Program-made: the position numbers and the translations under genes
The notes under the pieces: model-generated
The model's database searches: none
What the model saw: only the letters and a program-made list of their open reading frames with translations
Told to the model about the DNA's origin: nothing
Shown here: in pieces, positions 53,244 through 61,279 of the stretch
How positions within the stretch are numbered: position 1 is the first letter of the stretch
Layout: every line of letters starts with the position of its first letter
Source: Murimonas intestini
GTDB lineage: Bacteria; Bacillota; Clostridia; Lachnospirales; Lachnospiraceae
Direction: 5' to 3'
Assembly (NCBI GenBank): GCA_003148945.1
Contig: QGGY01000002.1
Location: 372,001-436,000 of the forward strand
DNA length: 64,000 nt

Positions 53244-54128
53244 TCAGATAAATAAGTCATTTTCCTCTTTTATTTCTTTTCCCTCTGCCAGATACCCGGC
53301 TCCCAGCATGACTGCCATAATCACCGCAATGGATACAAGGGGGATCTGCACTGTATAGTCAGCCTTCAGCAGATATCTGCCTGCCAGAAGCTGTGCCATG
53401 TTTAAAATAATACAGCCTGCCACTGTGACAGTGACTGCCGCCCTGCATGTCTTCTCAAGTCTCTTTGACGCCCTGCACGGCGCCTCAGTGTATCTGTCCT
53501 CTGCCAGCTCATCCAGCAGCTTCATTCCCATCACCAGCACCGCTATATCCATTCCATCTGAAAGCGTCCTGACTCCAAAACCAAACCACTGGAAAAATAC
53601 TGTAATTGCAAGCTCCGCCTGACCAGCACCAGTGTTGGACATACTTATCTTTTTTATCAGGGCTGCCGTGTCCGGGAGTCCTATAAAGAGAACCTTTGCC
53701 GCCAGCAGTGCAATGATCACTGCAAGGACGGCTTTCAGGCCCGCTACCCCCCGGGCCTTAGAGCTTCTTACTGTCCTCAGTATGAGATAGCCAAAGCCCA
53801 CAGAATAAAAAGCTGTGCCTGTGATATATTTACCTGCCTCCTCCAGTCCGGCCATAGGAGTCAGTACCTGAAAATATGACGGATTGATAAAAAGGTACAG
53901 CCCTCCTGTCAGGATCACAGACAGAACGGCCATGAGCAGATCAGGCGCTCCCGCTCTTTTTTTGACAGCCCTGAATACCAGATATCCGGCCGGGGCAATC
54001 CCAAGGATAAAAAATATAACCCATGCTGCGGCATTTCCCAGGCCGCCTGACAGTGACAGGGCCCGCAGTATCCTGCCCGTCTGTTCCAGCGGAAAGGTGA
54101 CTGCCTTTGTAAAAATACTCTCTCCCAT
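53244..54128 (-). CDS. Multi-pass membrane protein, DUF2975-like C-terminus
   Basis: This 294-residue protein has about eight hydrophobic segments. Its end, GYLAEGKEIKEENDLFI, resembles the membrane-proximal tail of DUF2975 proteins, which pair with YozG-like HTH regulators. The N-terminal half (MGESIFTKAVTFPLEQTGRI) does not match anything I know, so the protein is longer than an ordinary DUF2975 protein. It is the first gene of a three-gene operon with the XRE regulator (18 bp downstream) and the lipoprotein. GGAGG precedes ATG 54128. Confidence 0.65.
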   Translation of the reverse strand: MGESIFTKAVTFPLEQTGRILRALSLSGGLGNAAAWVIFFILGIAPAGYLVFRAVKKRAGAPDLLMAVLSVILTGGLYLFINPSYFQVLTPMAGLEEAGKYITGTAFYSVGFGYLILRTVRSSKARGVAGLKAVLAVIIALLAAKVLFIGLPDTAALIKKISMSNTGAGQAELAITVFFQWFGFGVRTLSDGMDIAVLVMGMKLLDELAEDRYTEAPCRASKRLEKTCRAAVTVTVAGCIILNMAQLLAGRYLLKADYTVQIPLVSIAVIMAVMLGAGYLAEGKEIKEENDLFI

Positions 54129-54171
54129 ATGGCACCTCCTATATTATTGTTTTACGATAATTTCTATAATA

Positions 54172-54216
54172 AGTATAGCCTGTAAATTATCGTTTGTCAA
54201 TAATTTACAGGCTATA
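54172..54216 (-). promoter_or_regulatory. Promoter and 17-bp palindromic operator of the XRE operon
   Basis: The -35 TTGACA (54195-54200) and -10 TATACT (54172-54177) are 17 bp apart on the minus strand. A perfect 17-bp inverted repeat (54174-54190 with 54200-54216, 9-nt spacer) overlaps both boxes. The motif ACGATAATTT recurs just downstream at about 54154-54163. A repressor bound here would block RNA polymerase; the operon's own XRE protein is the obvious candidate. Confidence 0.7.
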
Positions 54217-54240
54217 TATTACTGTTCACACGCCGCCGAT

Positions 54241-55401
54241 TCACTCAAACGTTATCTGCAGTCTGCCATCCTCCAGCTTTGCCCCTGATATTTCAGCTCC
54301 CCTCACACAGTCAGGGAGCACGAAGCAGCGTTTTTCATTTTTTACAGATATACAGATCTCTCCTCCCTTCTGGCTCAGATCCATCTCCTCTTTTAGCGCA
54401 TGAGGAAGGGATATCTCCATTTTCCATCTGTTTTCTTCAGCCCTGGACATTTTAAATATTTTTTCTTTATGGAATACATCAAAGGGATCTGCGCTTCCAT
54501 ACAGTCCGGACACTTCTCTCAATACCTGAAGAGAACGGATCTCCCGCTTCTGCAGCATCAGCTGGAAGCGCGGTATCCCGGGAAAGCCCTCCGCGATCTC
54601 CGCCAGCCCCTCCTTCTGCAGGCCGGCCCACTTTGAAAAGTATCCTTCCAGCGCCTCATCCGGATATACCTTATTTACTATGACGGCATCCACATTATAA
54701 TCATACAGATGCAGGCATGTGAAGCTCCTTTTCGCCTCTTTTACCACTATCTTCTCCGGTGTTGTAACGATCCTGATGGACAGCACGTCTTTATTCAGCA
54801 TCAGCTCCTGGAGCCTTTCCAGCTTATCCATCAGCTTTTCCAGCTCGGCAAACACCTCATCCTGGGGCATAGGTATCTTTGTCACCTTCTCCACCGCCGG
54901 CCCTGCCACCTTTACCGTCTTTCTTTTAAGCGGGAGCATCTTCTCCAGCAGCGCCCCGAACATCTCCGGAAATTTCAGCAGCGCCAGTGTCTCACCTGTG
55001 GGAGCGCAGTCTACAATAAGCGCATCATACTTTTTCTCCTCACTGATATCCAGGATTTTAAACAGGGAAAACAATTCCTCAAGCCCCGGAAATACCAGCA
55101 GCTCCTCCACCTCGATCCCGCCCTCTGCCCTGGCTGTCAGCACCCTCTTTAAATAATTCTGCATGTGCCCCCACGCATCCTCACTTTCTTTCACGGCATC
55201 TATCTCCAGGGCATCCAGGTTTTCTGCTATATTGACAATTTCTCCTCCGATTTTCCTGTCAAATGAATCCCCCAGGCTGTGTGCCTGGTCAGTGCTCATG
55301 ATCAGCACCTTTTTGCCATCCTCCGCCAGCCTGCAGGCTGTGGCTGCAGCCACGCTCGTCTTGCCTGCGCCGCCTTTTCCTGTATATATGATCACTCGCA
55401 T
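54241..55401 (-). CDS. ArsA-family ATPase with C-terminal HSP20-like domain (copy 2)
   Basis: This 386-residue ATPase has the deviant Walker A YTGKGGAGKTS at about residues 6-16 and switch segments STDQAHSLGDSFD and IVDCAPTGETLALLKFP. The C-terminal 70 residues (WKMEISLPHALKEEMDLSQK to LQITFE) form the HSP20-like domain found in many bacterial ArsA homologues. The three-Cys arsenite site of ArsA and the CxxC of Get3 are not visible. With no arsB, arsR or arsD nearby, an arsenic role is unlikely. A client-protein or tail-anchor-like role is possible (inference). Confidence 0.88.
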   Translation of the reverse strand: MRVIIYTGKGGAGKTSVAAATACRLAEDGKKVLIMSTDQAHSLGDSFDRKIGGEIVNIAENLDALEIDAVKESEDAWGHMQNYLKRVLTARAEGGIEVEELLVFPGLEELFSLFKILDISEEKKYDALIVDCAPTGETLALLKFPEMFGALLEKMLPLKRKTVKVAGPAVEKVTKIPMPQDEVFAELEKLMDKLERLQELMLNKDVLSIRIVTTPEKIVVKEAKRSFTCLHLYDYNVDAVIVNKVYPDEALEGYFSKWAGLQKEGLAEIAEGFPGIPRFQLMLQKREIRSLQVLREVSGLYGSADPFDVFHKEKIFKMSRAEENRWKMEISLPHALKEEMDLSQKGGEICISVKNEKRCFVLPDCVRGAEISGAKLEDGRLQITFE

Positions 55402-55455
55402 GCTTTTCCCTCCTTAGATTTACATCAGACTCTTATCCTGTCATATCCGCATATG

Positions 55456-55704
55456 CTATCCGATCTCTACTTTTTTTACAGTCTTTCTGCCGCTTCCGGC
55501 CTCATTTTTAGCTGCATTGTTGTCTTTTCCATTCATGACGCCTGCCATCCCCTCTCTGACCATGGCCGCCGCTTCTCTCCCGATTATTGACATATGCTCT
55601 CTGCTGCTTTCCGGCAGCAATTCCATAAAGGCTTCTGCCTCCATCTCTTTTGCTTTTGCAAATTTCCTAATAAACTCCCATTTCCTGTCTCTGCTGCTGT
55701 CCAT
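55456..55704 (-). CDS. Small protein between two ArsA-type ATPases
   Basis: This 82-residue protein is mostly helical and charged: KWEFIRKFAKAKEMEAEAFM then ELLPESSREHMSIIGREAAA, and a disordered lysine-rich tail (GSGRKTVKKVEIG). It starts 3 bp after the upstream ArsA gene and ends 54 bp before the next, so it is translated with them. I do not recognise the family. Its place suggests an accessory or client of the two ATPases. Confidence 0.6.
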   Translation of the reverse strand: MDSSRDRKWEFIRKFAKAKEMEAEAFMELLPESSREHMSIIGREAAAMVREGMAGVMNGKDNNAAKNEAGSGRKTVKKVEIG

Positions 55705-55707
55705 CTC

Positions 55708-56874
55708 TTACCCCTCCTTTTCCGAGAATGTTATAAGCAGTGTCTCCTCCTGAAATTTAGCCGAACTTATGCCCATCCTGCGCAGTACGTCCGGTTTGGG
55801 GATATTTCTTTTAAAATTCCCTATCTTTATAATCACATCTTTATCAGACTCGTGCAGATCTACCCCGTCTTTTGCCGCAAAGGGCAGATGCACCTTCAGC
55901 ACATACCCCTCCTCTGTCTTCCCGTATTCCTCCCCGGCTAAAGTCTCATGGACCGCAAATATATCTTTGCCTGCAAGCGCTTCATTGTCGATCCTTGCTA
56001 TACCCTCTGTACCGTTTAAATCAGTGTCAAACCATGGAATATGGTAAACAGGCATCCCTGCAAATACTTCTTCCAGCTCGTTTATATAGCGCTCCTGGAT
56101 CCTTATCCAGTCATTGAAAAATTCATTTTCTATATCATCCGGCAGTATTCTGTTTATATACAGTCCGTCTACTGCAAAATTGTAGAGGTTCATATACATA
56201 TAACTGCGCTTTGTCTCCTCCACTACCATCTTCTCTGGCATGCAGACAAGCCTCACAGAAGTAACCTCCCTGTCTTTTAAGAGTTCCTGCAGGCCGATCA
56301 GCTTCATATACATCCTTTCAATATCAGTCATAGCCTTCCTGCCCGGCAGTTCCACCTTAAATACGGCCCTGCTAACCGGAGATAAGATTCTCATCGCCAC
56401 CTTCCCCACCGGAAAGAACTTTTCCATATACCATGACAACAGTTCAGGAAATTTCAGGAATGCCAGCGTCTCGCCTGTGGGAGCGCAGTCAACTATGATC
56501 CTCTCATATTCCTGGCTTTTGTATATATCCATGATCTTCAAAAGTGTAAACAATTCATCCATGCCGGGCATGCTTAATGTCTCTTCATCTGACATGCCTG
56601 TTACAGAAAATAATCTGGCGAATGCTTCTGTCATCTCCCTGAAATCATTCTCCAGGACATACCCGGGATCAATCTCCAGCAGGTACAGATCCGGGGCCGC
56701 CTCTTTGATTTCTTTTCCTATGCTGATCTGGAAAATATCGCTGATATTATGTGCCATATCAGTACTGACCAGCAAAGTCTTTTTACCTTCCCTGGCTGAA
56801 TGCCATGCATGTGCGGCGGCCACACTCGTCTTACCTACCCCGCCCTTTCCCGTGAATATAAGTATTCTTCCCAT
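55708..56874 (-). CDS. ArsA-family ATPase with C-terminal HSP20-like domain (copy 1)
   Basis: This protein of about 388 residues is a paralogue of the downstream ATPase with the same layout: Walker A FTGKGGVGKTS near residues 6-16, STDMAHNISDIFQ, IVDCAPTGETLAFLKFPEL, MVVEETKRSYMYMNLYNF and an HSP20-like C-terminal domain (YVLKVHLPFAAKDGVDLHES to LLITFSEKEG). The pair may act as a heterodimer. ATG 56874 follows GGAAGGAG; ATG 56889 overlaps that site. It is the first ATPase gene, 98 bp after the MarR gene. Confidence 0.88.
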   Translation of the reverse strand: MGRILIFTGKGGVGKTSVAAAHAWHSAREGKKTLLVSTDMAHNISDIFQISIGKEIKEAAPDLYLLEIDPGYVLENDFREMTEAFARLFSVTGMSDEETLSMPGMDELFTLLKIMDIYKSQEYERIIVDCAPTGETLAFLKFPELLSWYMEKFFPVGKVAMRILSPVSRAVFKVELPGRKAMTDIERMYMKLIGLQELLKDREVTSVRLVCMPEKMVVEETKRSYMYMNLYNFAVDGLYINRILPDDIENEFFNDWIRIQERYINELEEVFAGMPVYHIPWFDTDLNGTEGIARIDNEALAGKDIFAVHETLAGEEYGKTEEGYVLKVHLPFAAKDGVDLHESDKDVIIKIGNFKRNIPKPDVLRRMGISSAKFQEETLLITFSEKEG

Positions 56875-56972
56875 AATACTCCTTCCCATATATTTCTTTT
56901 TCCGAATAGTTCGTAATTCGAAATATATATTTATAATTTTGCTGCCCGATGATCCGGGCAGCTCTTCCAGTT

Positions 56973-57464
56973 TTATTCAATCACTATTTTCCTTACTTTC
57001 TTCGGCACAGCCGGTTTATCCTCAGCCTGCTCTTCTGTCAGGACCAGCAGTACCTTATCCAATATCCTGCCTGCCGTCTCCAGCTCTTCAGCCGTAAGCA
57101 CACCTGTGACTTTCTCCCCCAGCCTGACAAATTCCCGTATTATGCTGCCAAGCTGCTCTTTCCCGGCTTCGGCCAGACTGATCGTGACGACTCTCTTATC
57201 CTCCCTGCTTCTCTGCCTTACAGCCAGTTTTTTCTTTTCCATTCTGTCTACAATACCTGTGGCCGTATTCAGAGGCACATGGATATACTCTGCTATCTGA
57301 GTCATATTCACTTCCTGCCTGCGGTACAGCAGAAGCAATATGAGCAGCTCGTTTTTACTGCTGTTTAAGAGGGCATTCTCCCAGGTCTCAGATGAGATGA
57401 GTGTTTTGATCCTGTCGAAATACTCAAAAAATATCTCTTCAAGTTTGTTCTGGTCCAGCTTCAA
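56973..57464 (-). CDS. MarR-family transcriptional regulator
   Basis: This protein of about 163 residues has the MarR winged helix: SSKNELLILLLLYRRQEVNM, then MTQIAEYIHVPLNTATGIVD as recognition helix and the wing RQRSREDKRVVTISLAEAGK. A basic Pro/Lys tail (DKPAVPKKVRKIVIE) extends past the usual end. The start is a TTG at 57464, seven bp after AAGGAGG; the upstream in-frame ATG 57500 lies inside the promoter. TTCGAA/TTCGG-like sequences recur both at its promoter and before the ArsA genes, so it may control both. A hairpin GCTGCCCG/CGGGCAGC at 56941-56962 follows the gene. Confidence 0.85.
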   Translation of the reverse strand: MKLDQNKLEEIFFEYFDRIKTLISSETWENALLNSSKNELLILLLLYRRQEVNMTQIAEYIHVPLNTATGIVDRMEKKKLAVRQRSREDKRVVTISLAEAGKEQLGSIIREFVRLGEKVTGVLTAEELETAGRILDKVLLVLTEEQAEDKPAVPKKVRKIVIE

Positions 57465-57490
57465 ATTATTTCCTCCTTCGAAGTAATTTA

Positions 57491-57519
57491 ATTCTAACAC
57501 CGAAGTATTTCTTTGTCAA
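57491..57519 (-). promoter_or_regulatory. Promoter of the MarR-ArsA operon
   Basis: The -35 TTGACA (57514-57519) and -10 TAGAAT (57491-57496) are 17 bp apart on the minus strand. Two ACTTCG motifs flank the -10 and are candidate MarR half sites. Confidence 0.7.
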
Positions 57520-57602
57520 TCTTTTTCCCTGTTTCTTTTTGATATGATCAATGCTACAATAACGTAAACAACATTAAAATTGTTACTAAAGGAGCCAATA
57601 AA

Positions 57603-58217
57603 ATGACAAATAATCTTCTCGGCATATCTATTGACAGGGCGCTCGTCTCTGAAGAGCCCATCGAAAATATAAGTTTTACTGATGAAATACTGGAAAATGC
57701 AGATACTGTGAATCTCAGCTTCCACAATGTGGAATTTGAGCGCTGCCGTTTCTTTGGGTGTATTTTTGAAAAAAGCAGCTTCAGAAAAGTTCTGTTCAGA
57801 AATTGCGATTTCTCTAACTGTGACTTTTCAGACTCTTATATCCGTGATGTCACATTCAAGAATTCTAAAGGTGTGGGAACTAAATTTGTCAAGTCCCGCT
57901 TAATAAATATTAAAGCAGAAGACAGTAATTTCAGCTATGCTAACCTGGGAAGTACAAAAATTGAAAAGTCTTCTTTTTCTTCCACTTTATTCACAAGCGC
58001 ATCCATTTCAGAGGCGTCTCTCAAGTCCCTGACACTGACGGACTGTATTTTCGACAGCACCGACTTTTTCAAGACGCCGCTTAAAGGTATCGATCTGTCT
58101 GCCTGCAGCCTGGAAAACATTCTTGTCTCTGAAAACTTCCGTGAGGTGGAAGGAGCAAAGATGAATCTGTACCAGGCTGCAGCTATAGCATCAAGGCTGG
58201 GTGTTATTATCGTATAA
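57603..58217 (+). CDS. Pentapeptide-repeat protein
   Basis: This 204-residue protein consists mostly of A(D/N)LxF-like repeats, degenerate here: VEFERCRFFGCIFEKSSFRK, VLFRNCDFSNCDFSDSYIRD and later SNFSYANLGSTKIEKSSF. Such repeats form a right-handed beta helix; Qnr/McbG-like members protect DNA gyrase, but many have no known role. The ending NLYQAAAIASRLGVIIV resembles the capping helix of Qnr-like proteins. AAAGGAG lies 8 bp before the ATG. It is divergent from the MarR gene. Confidence 0.88.
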   Translation: MTNNLLGISIDRALVSEEPIENISFTDEILENADTVNLSFHNVEFERCRFFGCIFEKSSFRKVLFRNCDFSNCDFSDSYIRDVTFKNSKGVGTKFVKSRLINIKAEDSNFSYANLGSTKIEKSSFSSTLFTSASISEASLKSLTLTDCIFDSTDFFKTPLKGIDLSACSLENILVSENFREVEGAKMNLYQAAAIASRLGVIIV

Positions 58218-58222
58218 CCGTC

Positions 58223-58385
58223 GTTATAGTTCAGCCTTCCACTGTTCCGCGAGGTGTTTTCGTGCAAAATGCACGAAAATCCCGAGAGCTGCAGCGCCAA
58301 AATGCTGTTTACAGCATTTTGTGTGCATCGCGGAGCGTTGTTATAGGTCAGACGGCTGCCGAATGGCAGATGGCTGAACTGTAAC
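58223..58385. repeat. 163-bp nested palindromic element
   Basis: Outer arms 58223-58236 and 58372-58385 pair at 13 of 14 positions. Inside are a 7-bp pair TCCGCGA/TCGCGGA (58246-58252, 58328-58334), a 9-bp hairpin (58257-58279), a perfect hairpin with arms AAAATGCTGT/ACAGCATTTT (58299-58320), and an imperfect 21-bp hairpin (58340-58385). It fills the gap between two convergent genes, starting 5 bp after a stop codon. It looks like a MITE- or REP-like element that could fold in RNA. Confidence 0.6.
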
Positions 58386-58401
58386 TAACCGTCCGTCAGA
58401 C

Positions 58402-59115
58402 TCAGAAAAAGCAGCCGCCGTCACCGCATCCGCCCTCATGCATCTCTTCTTCCTCTTCTTGTGCCGGTTCACTGCTTTCGCAGCAGACGTCATCAGCAAC
58501 CCCTTCCGTCTGCCGCCTGTCCGCCTCTTCCAGAAGCGCTTTAAATGCATCCAGAGTATACCTCTCTATCTCTGCCTTCCTGCCGTCTATAAGGATCGTG
58601 GGAAGCCCTGAGATCTTAGTTATGCCCTCCGTCTCGTGCCGTTCCTGCTCTACAGCTTTGGCATATATCCCTGAATCCAGAGCCGCCGCAAATTCCTCCC
58701 CGTCAAGCCCTGCCTTCCCGGCCGCTTTCTTTAACACTTCTATCTTTCCAATATCCTGTTCCTCTGTAAAATATGCGGCAAAAACCGCTTCATTGTAGGC
58801 ATCTCCTTTTCCTCTTTCTCTTGCATAGAGAAATCCCTCGGCCGCCAGATGGGTATATGGGCGCGGCACTACACACGGCGGGAAATGCACGTCCATTCCA
58901 AGGCTCTCTGCATCGGGAACCAGCCCGCCGGCCCACTTCTCTCTTCGTACATTATCATGGTATGTATCTACCTGAGGCGCCGGCTTTCTTGTCAGTTCAT
59001 AGGGATGGAATTCTGTCACCATATCCTCCCTTCCCTCTGCTGCCTGCTTCAGAGCTTCCTCCGCCACATAACAGTACGGGCAGACATAATCTGAAATCAC
59101 CACTATCTTATGCAT
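58402..59115 (-). CDS. DsbA/FrnE-like thioredoxin-fold oxidoreductase
   Basis: This 237-residue protein has a thioredoxin fold with CPYC at residues 12-15 (VISDYVCPYCYVAEEAL) and a cis-Pro loop SGLPTILIDG. The helical insert ARERGKGDAYNEAVFAAYFT is typical of the FrnE branch of the DsbA family. There is no signal peptide, so it works in the cytosol. The last 30 residues are unusual: DDVCCESSEPAQEEEEEMHE followed by GGCGDGGC, rich in Cys and Glu. Such a tail could bind metal (inference). The GGAGG of this gene lies directly after a terminator stem. Confidence 0.85.
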   Translation of the reverse strand: MHKIVVISDYVCPYCYVAEEALKQAAEGREDMVTEFHPYELTRKPAPQVDTYHDNVRREKWAGGLVPDAESLGMDVHFPPCVVPRPYTHLAAEGFLYARERGKGDAYNEAVFAAYFTEEQDIGKIEVLKKAAGKAGLDGEEFAAALDSGIYAKAVEQERHETEGITKISGLPTILIDGRKAEIERYTLDAFKALLEEADRRQTEGVADDVCCESSEPAQEEEEEMHEGGCGDGGCFF

Positions 59116-59133
59116 GTTAATCCTCCTTTAAAA

Positions 59134-59169
59134 AAAATACACCTATAACTTTTATTATAGGTGTATTTT
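59134..59169 (-). terminator. Terminator of the thiamin salvage operon
   Basis: A perfect 15-bp stem (59155-59169 with 59134-59148) and 6-nt loop are followed on the minus strand by a run of T (59131-59137). It starts 20 bp after the cytX stop codon and ends directly before the GGAGG of the FrnE-like gene. Confidence 0.85.
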
Positions 59170-59182
59170 CTGCCATAATCAA
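59154..59182 (-). promoter_or_regulatory. Candidate promoter of the FrnE-like gene, inside the terminator
   Basis: The -35 TTGATT (59177-59182) and the perfect -10 TATAAT (59154-59159) are 17 bp apart on the minus strand. The -10 lies in the first arm of the terminator stem. Transcripts would start in the loop or second arm and so lack a complete hairpin. Confidence 0.55.
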
Positions 59183-59188
59183 CTATAT

Positions 59189-60367
59189 TTATTTTGATTT
59201 ACTCCGGCACGCAAGATAATTGACAATCAGGCATATTCCTACTGTGATGGCCATATCCGGCAGCGTATTTCCCAGCACAAAATCACATCTCATCAGCAGC
59301 CGGTAAATAATAAAGCCTGCCAGCCATATTCCCAGGTTTCTCCAGTTCAGGCTCTCCTTGCAGTGATCCTTTTTCAAAATGAAATAGTCCGCGATCAGCA
59401 CTGCTATCATGGGTGCAAATACAGATCCTATGAGATAGAGGAAATCTGTTATATTATCCATTGGATAAATGACTGCTGCCGCTGTACCCACTGCGGCTGC
59501 CGCCACTGCCGCCCATTTTTCCCTGACCGCCGGGGAAATGACTGCGCTTGATACGCCCGCTGAATAGGCATCCAGGAAGGTTGTCGTCACTGTAGAGAAT
59601 ATAATGATCAAAAGCCCTGCAATACCAAGTCCTGCTTTTACCATGATCTGTGCAATATCTGACTCACCTGTATATATGGCGGCACACATGCCTATCATAT
59701 ACATCCAGCAGCTTACGATGCCATATGTCAGGGCGCTGGCTGCCGTGGCCTTTACCGGCTTTTCTGCATCTCTTGTATAATCACTGATGAGAGGAAGCCA
59801 GGACAGGGGCATGGCCACTGACAGTTCTACAGCCGCCCCGAAGCTGATCACCTCAGAAGATACTGTCCCCGCTTTGCCAAAATCACCGAATATCACCACG
59901 CTCAGTATAATGGTGAGTACAAACAGCGCTCCCATGGCAATTATATTGATAATCTTCAGATTTCTGATCCCAATAAGTATCCACGCCAATATCAGCGCTC
60001 CTATGACAAGGCACCATATCCAGGCGCCTATTCCCGCAATACTGTCAGCTGCCAGTGCGCCGTCATATACCATGATGGCTGTCCAGCCTGCCAGCTGCAG
60101 TACATTAAGTATTGCAAACAGGAGGCAGCCTTTTTGCCCAAAACTCATTTTCACGGTCTCCATGGCGCTCTTTCTCATCCTTCCGCCTATGAGGCCTGCC
60201 AGAAAGAGCAGCGTGCATCCGATCAAGTGGCCCGTCAGTATGGCCGCAATCCCCTTTCCGAATCCAAGAGGAGCCAGGTATGTCCCTGTAAGTATCTCAG
60301 CAATAGAGACACCTGCGCCGAACCAGATCAGGCTGTTTCCAAATACTGATGTGCCTTTATTTTTCAT
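59189..60367 (-). CDS. cytX: Hydroxymethylpyrimidine/purine-cytosine permease (CytX-like)
   Basis: This protein of about 392 residues belongs to the nucleobase:cation symporter-1 family, with about 12 membrane segments. Typical motifs are SLIWFGAGVSIAEILTGTYL near the start and PLSWLPLISDYTRDAEKP near residue 195. Its place at the end of a TPP-riboswitch thi operon points to uptake of the thiamin pyrimidine moiety (HMP), the role known for CytX. I take ATG 60367, nine bp after GGGGAG; ATG 60376 and the longer frame are less likely. It overlaps thiD by 11 bases. Confidence 0.85.
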   Translation of the reverse strand: MKNKGTSVFGNSLIWFGAGVSIAEILTGTYLAPLGFGKGIAAILTGHLIGCTLLFLAGLIGGRMRKSAMETVKMSFGQKGCLLFAILNVLQLAGWTAIMVYDGALAADSIAGIGAWIWCLVIGALILAWILIGIRNLKIINIIAMGALFVLTIILSVVIFGDFGKAGTVSSEVISFGAAVELSVAMPLSWLPLISDYTRDAEKPVKATAASALTYGIVSCWMYMIGMCAAIYTGESDIAQIMVKAGLGIAGLLIIIFSTVTTTFLDAYSAGVSSAVISPAVREKWAAVAAAAVGTAAAVIYPMDNITDFLYLIGSVFAPMIAVLIADYFILKKDHCKESLNWRNLGIWLAGFIIYRLLMRCDFVLGNTLPDMAITVGICLIVNYLACRSKSK

Positions 60368-61169
60368 TTGCCGCATCTCCCCTCCAGTCCCTGACTGCAA
60401 AGGCATGGTTCATTGGACCTCTGCCATGGCCCAGGTCAAGCATATCTGCCAGTGCCTTTGAGAGATATTCTTTTGCCAGCCCCACGGCGGCCTCCATCTC
60501 CATACCCCTGGCCAGGTTGGAAGCTATAGCGCTGGACAGGGTACATCCTGTGCCATGAGTATTGGGATTGTCAATCCTCTTTCCCTTGAACCACTTAAAG
60601 CTGCCCTTCCTGTAGAGAAGGTCATTTGCATCGTTGAGCTGATGCCCTCCCTTGCACAGGACTGCACAGCCGTATGTATCTCCGATCTTACCGGCTGCCT
60701 CCTCCATATCCTCTCCATCCTTTATCTTCATCCCTGAGAGGACCTCCGCCTCCGGAATATTGGGAGTCACAAGATCTGCCCCGGGCAGCAGCTTCTCTTT
60801 GAGAGCTTCCACCGCCTGGAGATCTGTCAGCCTGGCCCCGCTCGTGGCTACCATCACAGGGTCCAGGACAATATTTCTGGCCCTGTGCCTTAACAGGCTG
60901 TCCGCCGTCACCTCAATCAGGCCTGCGGATGGTATCATCCCTATCTTTACTGCATCCGGAAAAATATCCGTAAACACACAGTCCAGCTGCTTTTCTAAAA
61001 AATCAGGTGTCACTTCTAAAATATCTGCTACGCCGGTCGTATTCTGTGCAGTCAGGGCCGTGACAGCGCTCATGGCATAAATGCCATGGGCCATCATTGT
61101 CTTGATATCTGCCTGGATGCCGGCGCCTCCGCTGGAATCACTTCCGGCGATTGTTAATGCTGTATACAT
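60357..61169 (-). CDS. thiD: Hydroxymethylpyrimidine (phosphomethylpyrimidine) kinase
   Basis: ThiD phosphorylates HMP to HMP-PP in two steps for thiamin synthesis or salvage. The 270-residue ribokinase-fold sequence starts MYTALTIAGSDSSGGAGIQA and has MMAHGIYAMSAVTALTAQNT, NIPEAEVLSGM and the catalytic NPNTHGTGCTLSSAIASNLA near 205-225. AAGGAGA precedes the ATG. It lies 110 bp after the HAD gene; that gap holds a 7-bp hairpin GCGGCAG/CTGCCGC. Confidence 0.96.
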   Translation of the reverse strand: MYTALTIAGSDSSGGAGIQADIKTMMAHGIYAMSAVTALTAQNTTGVADILEVTPDFLEKQLDCVFTDIFPDAVKIGMIPSAGLIEVTADSLLRHRARNIVLDPVMVATSGARLTDLQAVEALKEKLLPGADLVTPNIPEAEVLSGMKIKDGEDMEEAAGKIGDTYGCAVLCKGGHQLNDANDLLYRKGSFKWFKGKRIDNPNTHGTGCTLSSAIASNLARGMEMEAAVGLAKEYLSKALADMLDLGHGRGPMNHAFAVRDWRGDAANEK

Positions 61170-61279
61170 ATCTGTTCTCCTTTACAGTGCGCATTAATTT
61201 TATAAAGCGGCAGAAAGTGGTGCCCCCAGCCTGCCGCCGGTACAATTTGTATACCAGTTATATCTTCCTTTCCGGGAAG

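Noticed and set aside
54241-56874. Arsenic resistance operon
   Set aside because: The ATPases resemble ArsA, but there is no arsB, arsC, arsD or arsR and the metalloid-binding Cys triad is not visible.
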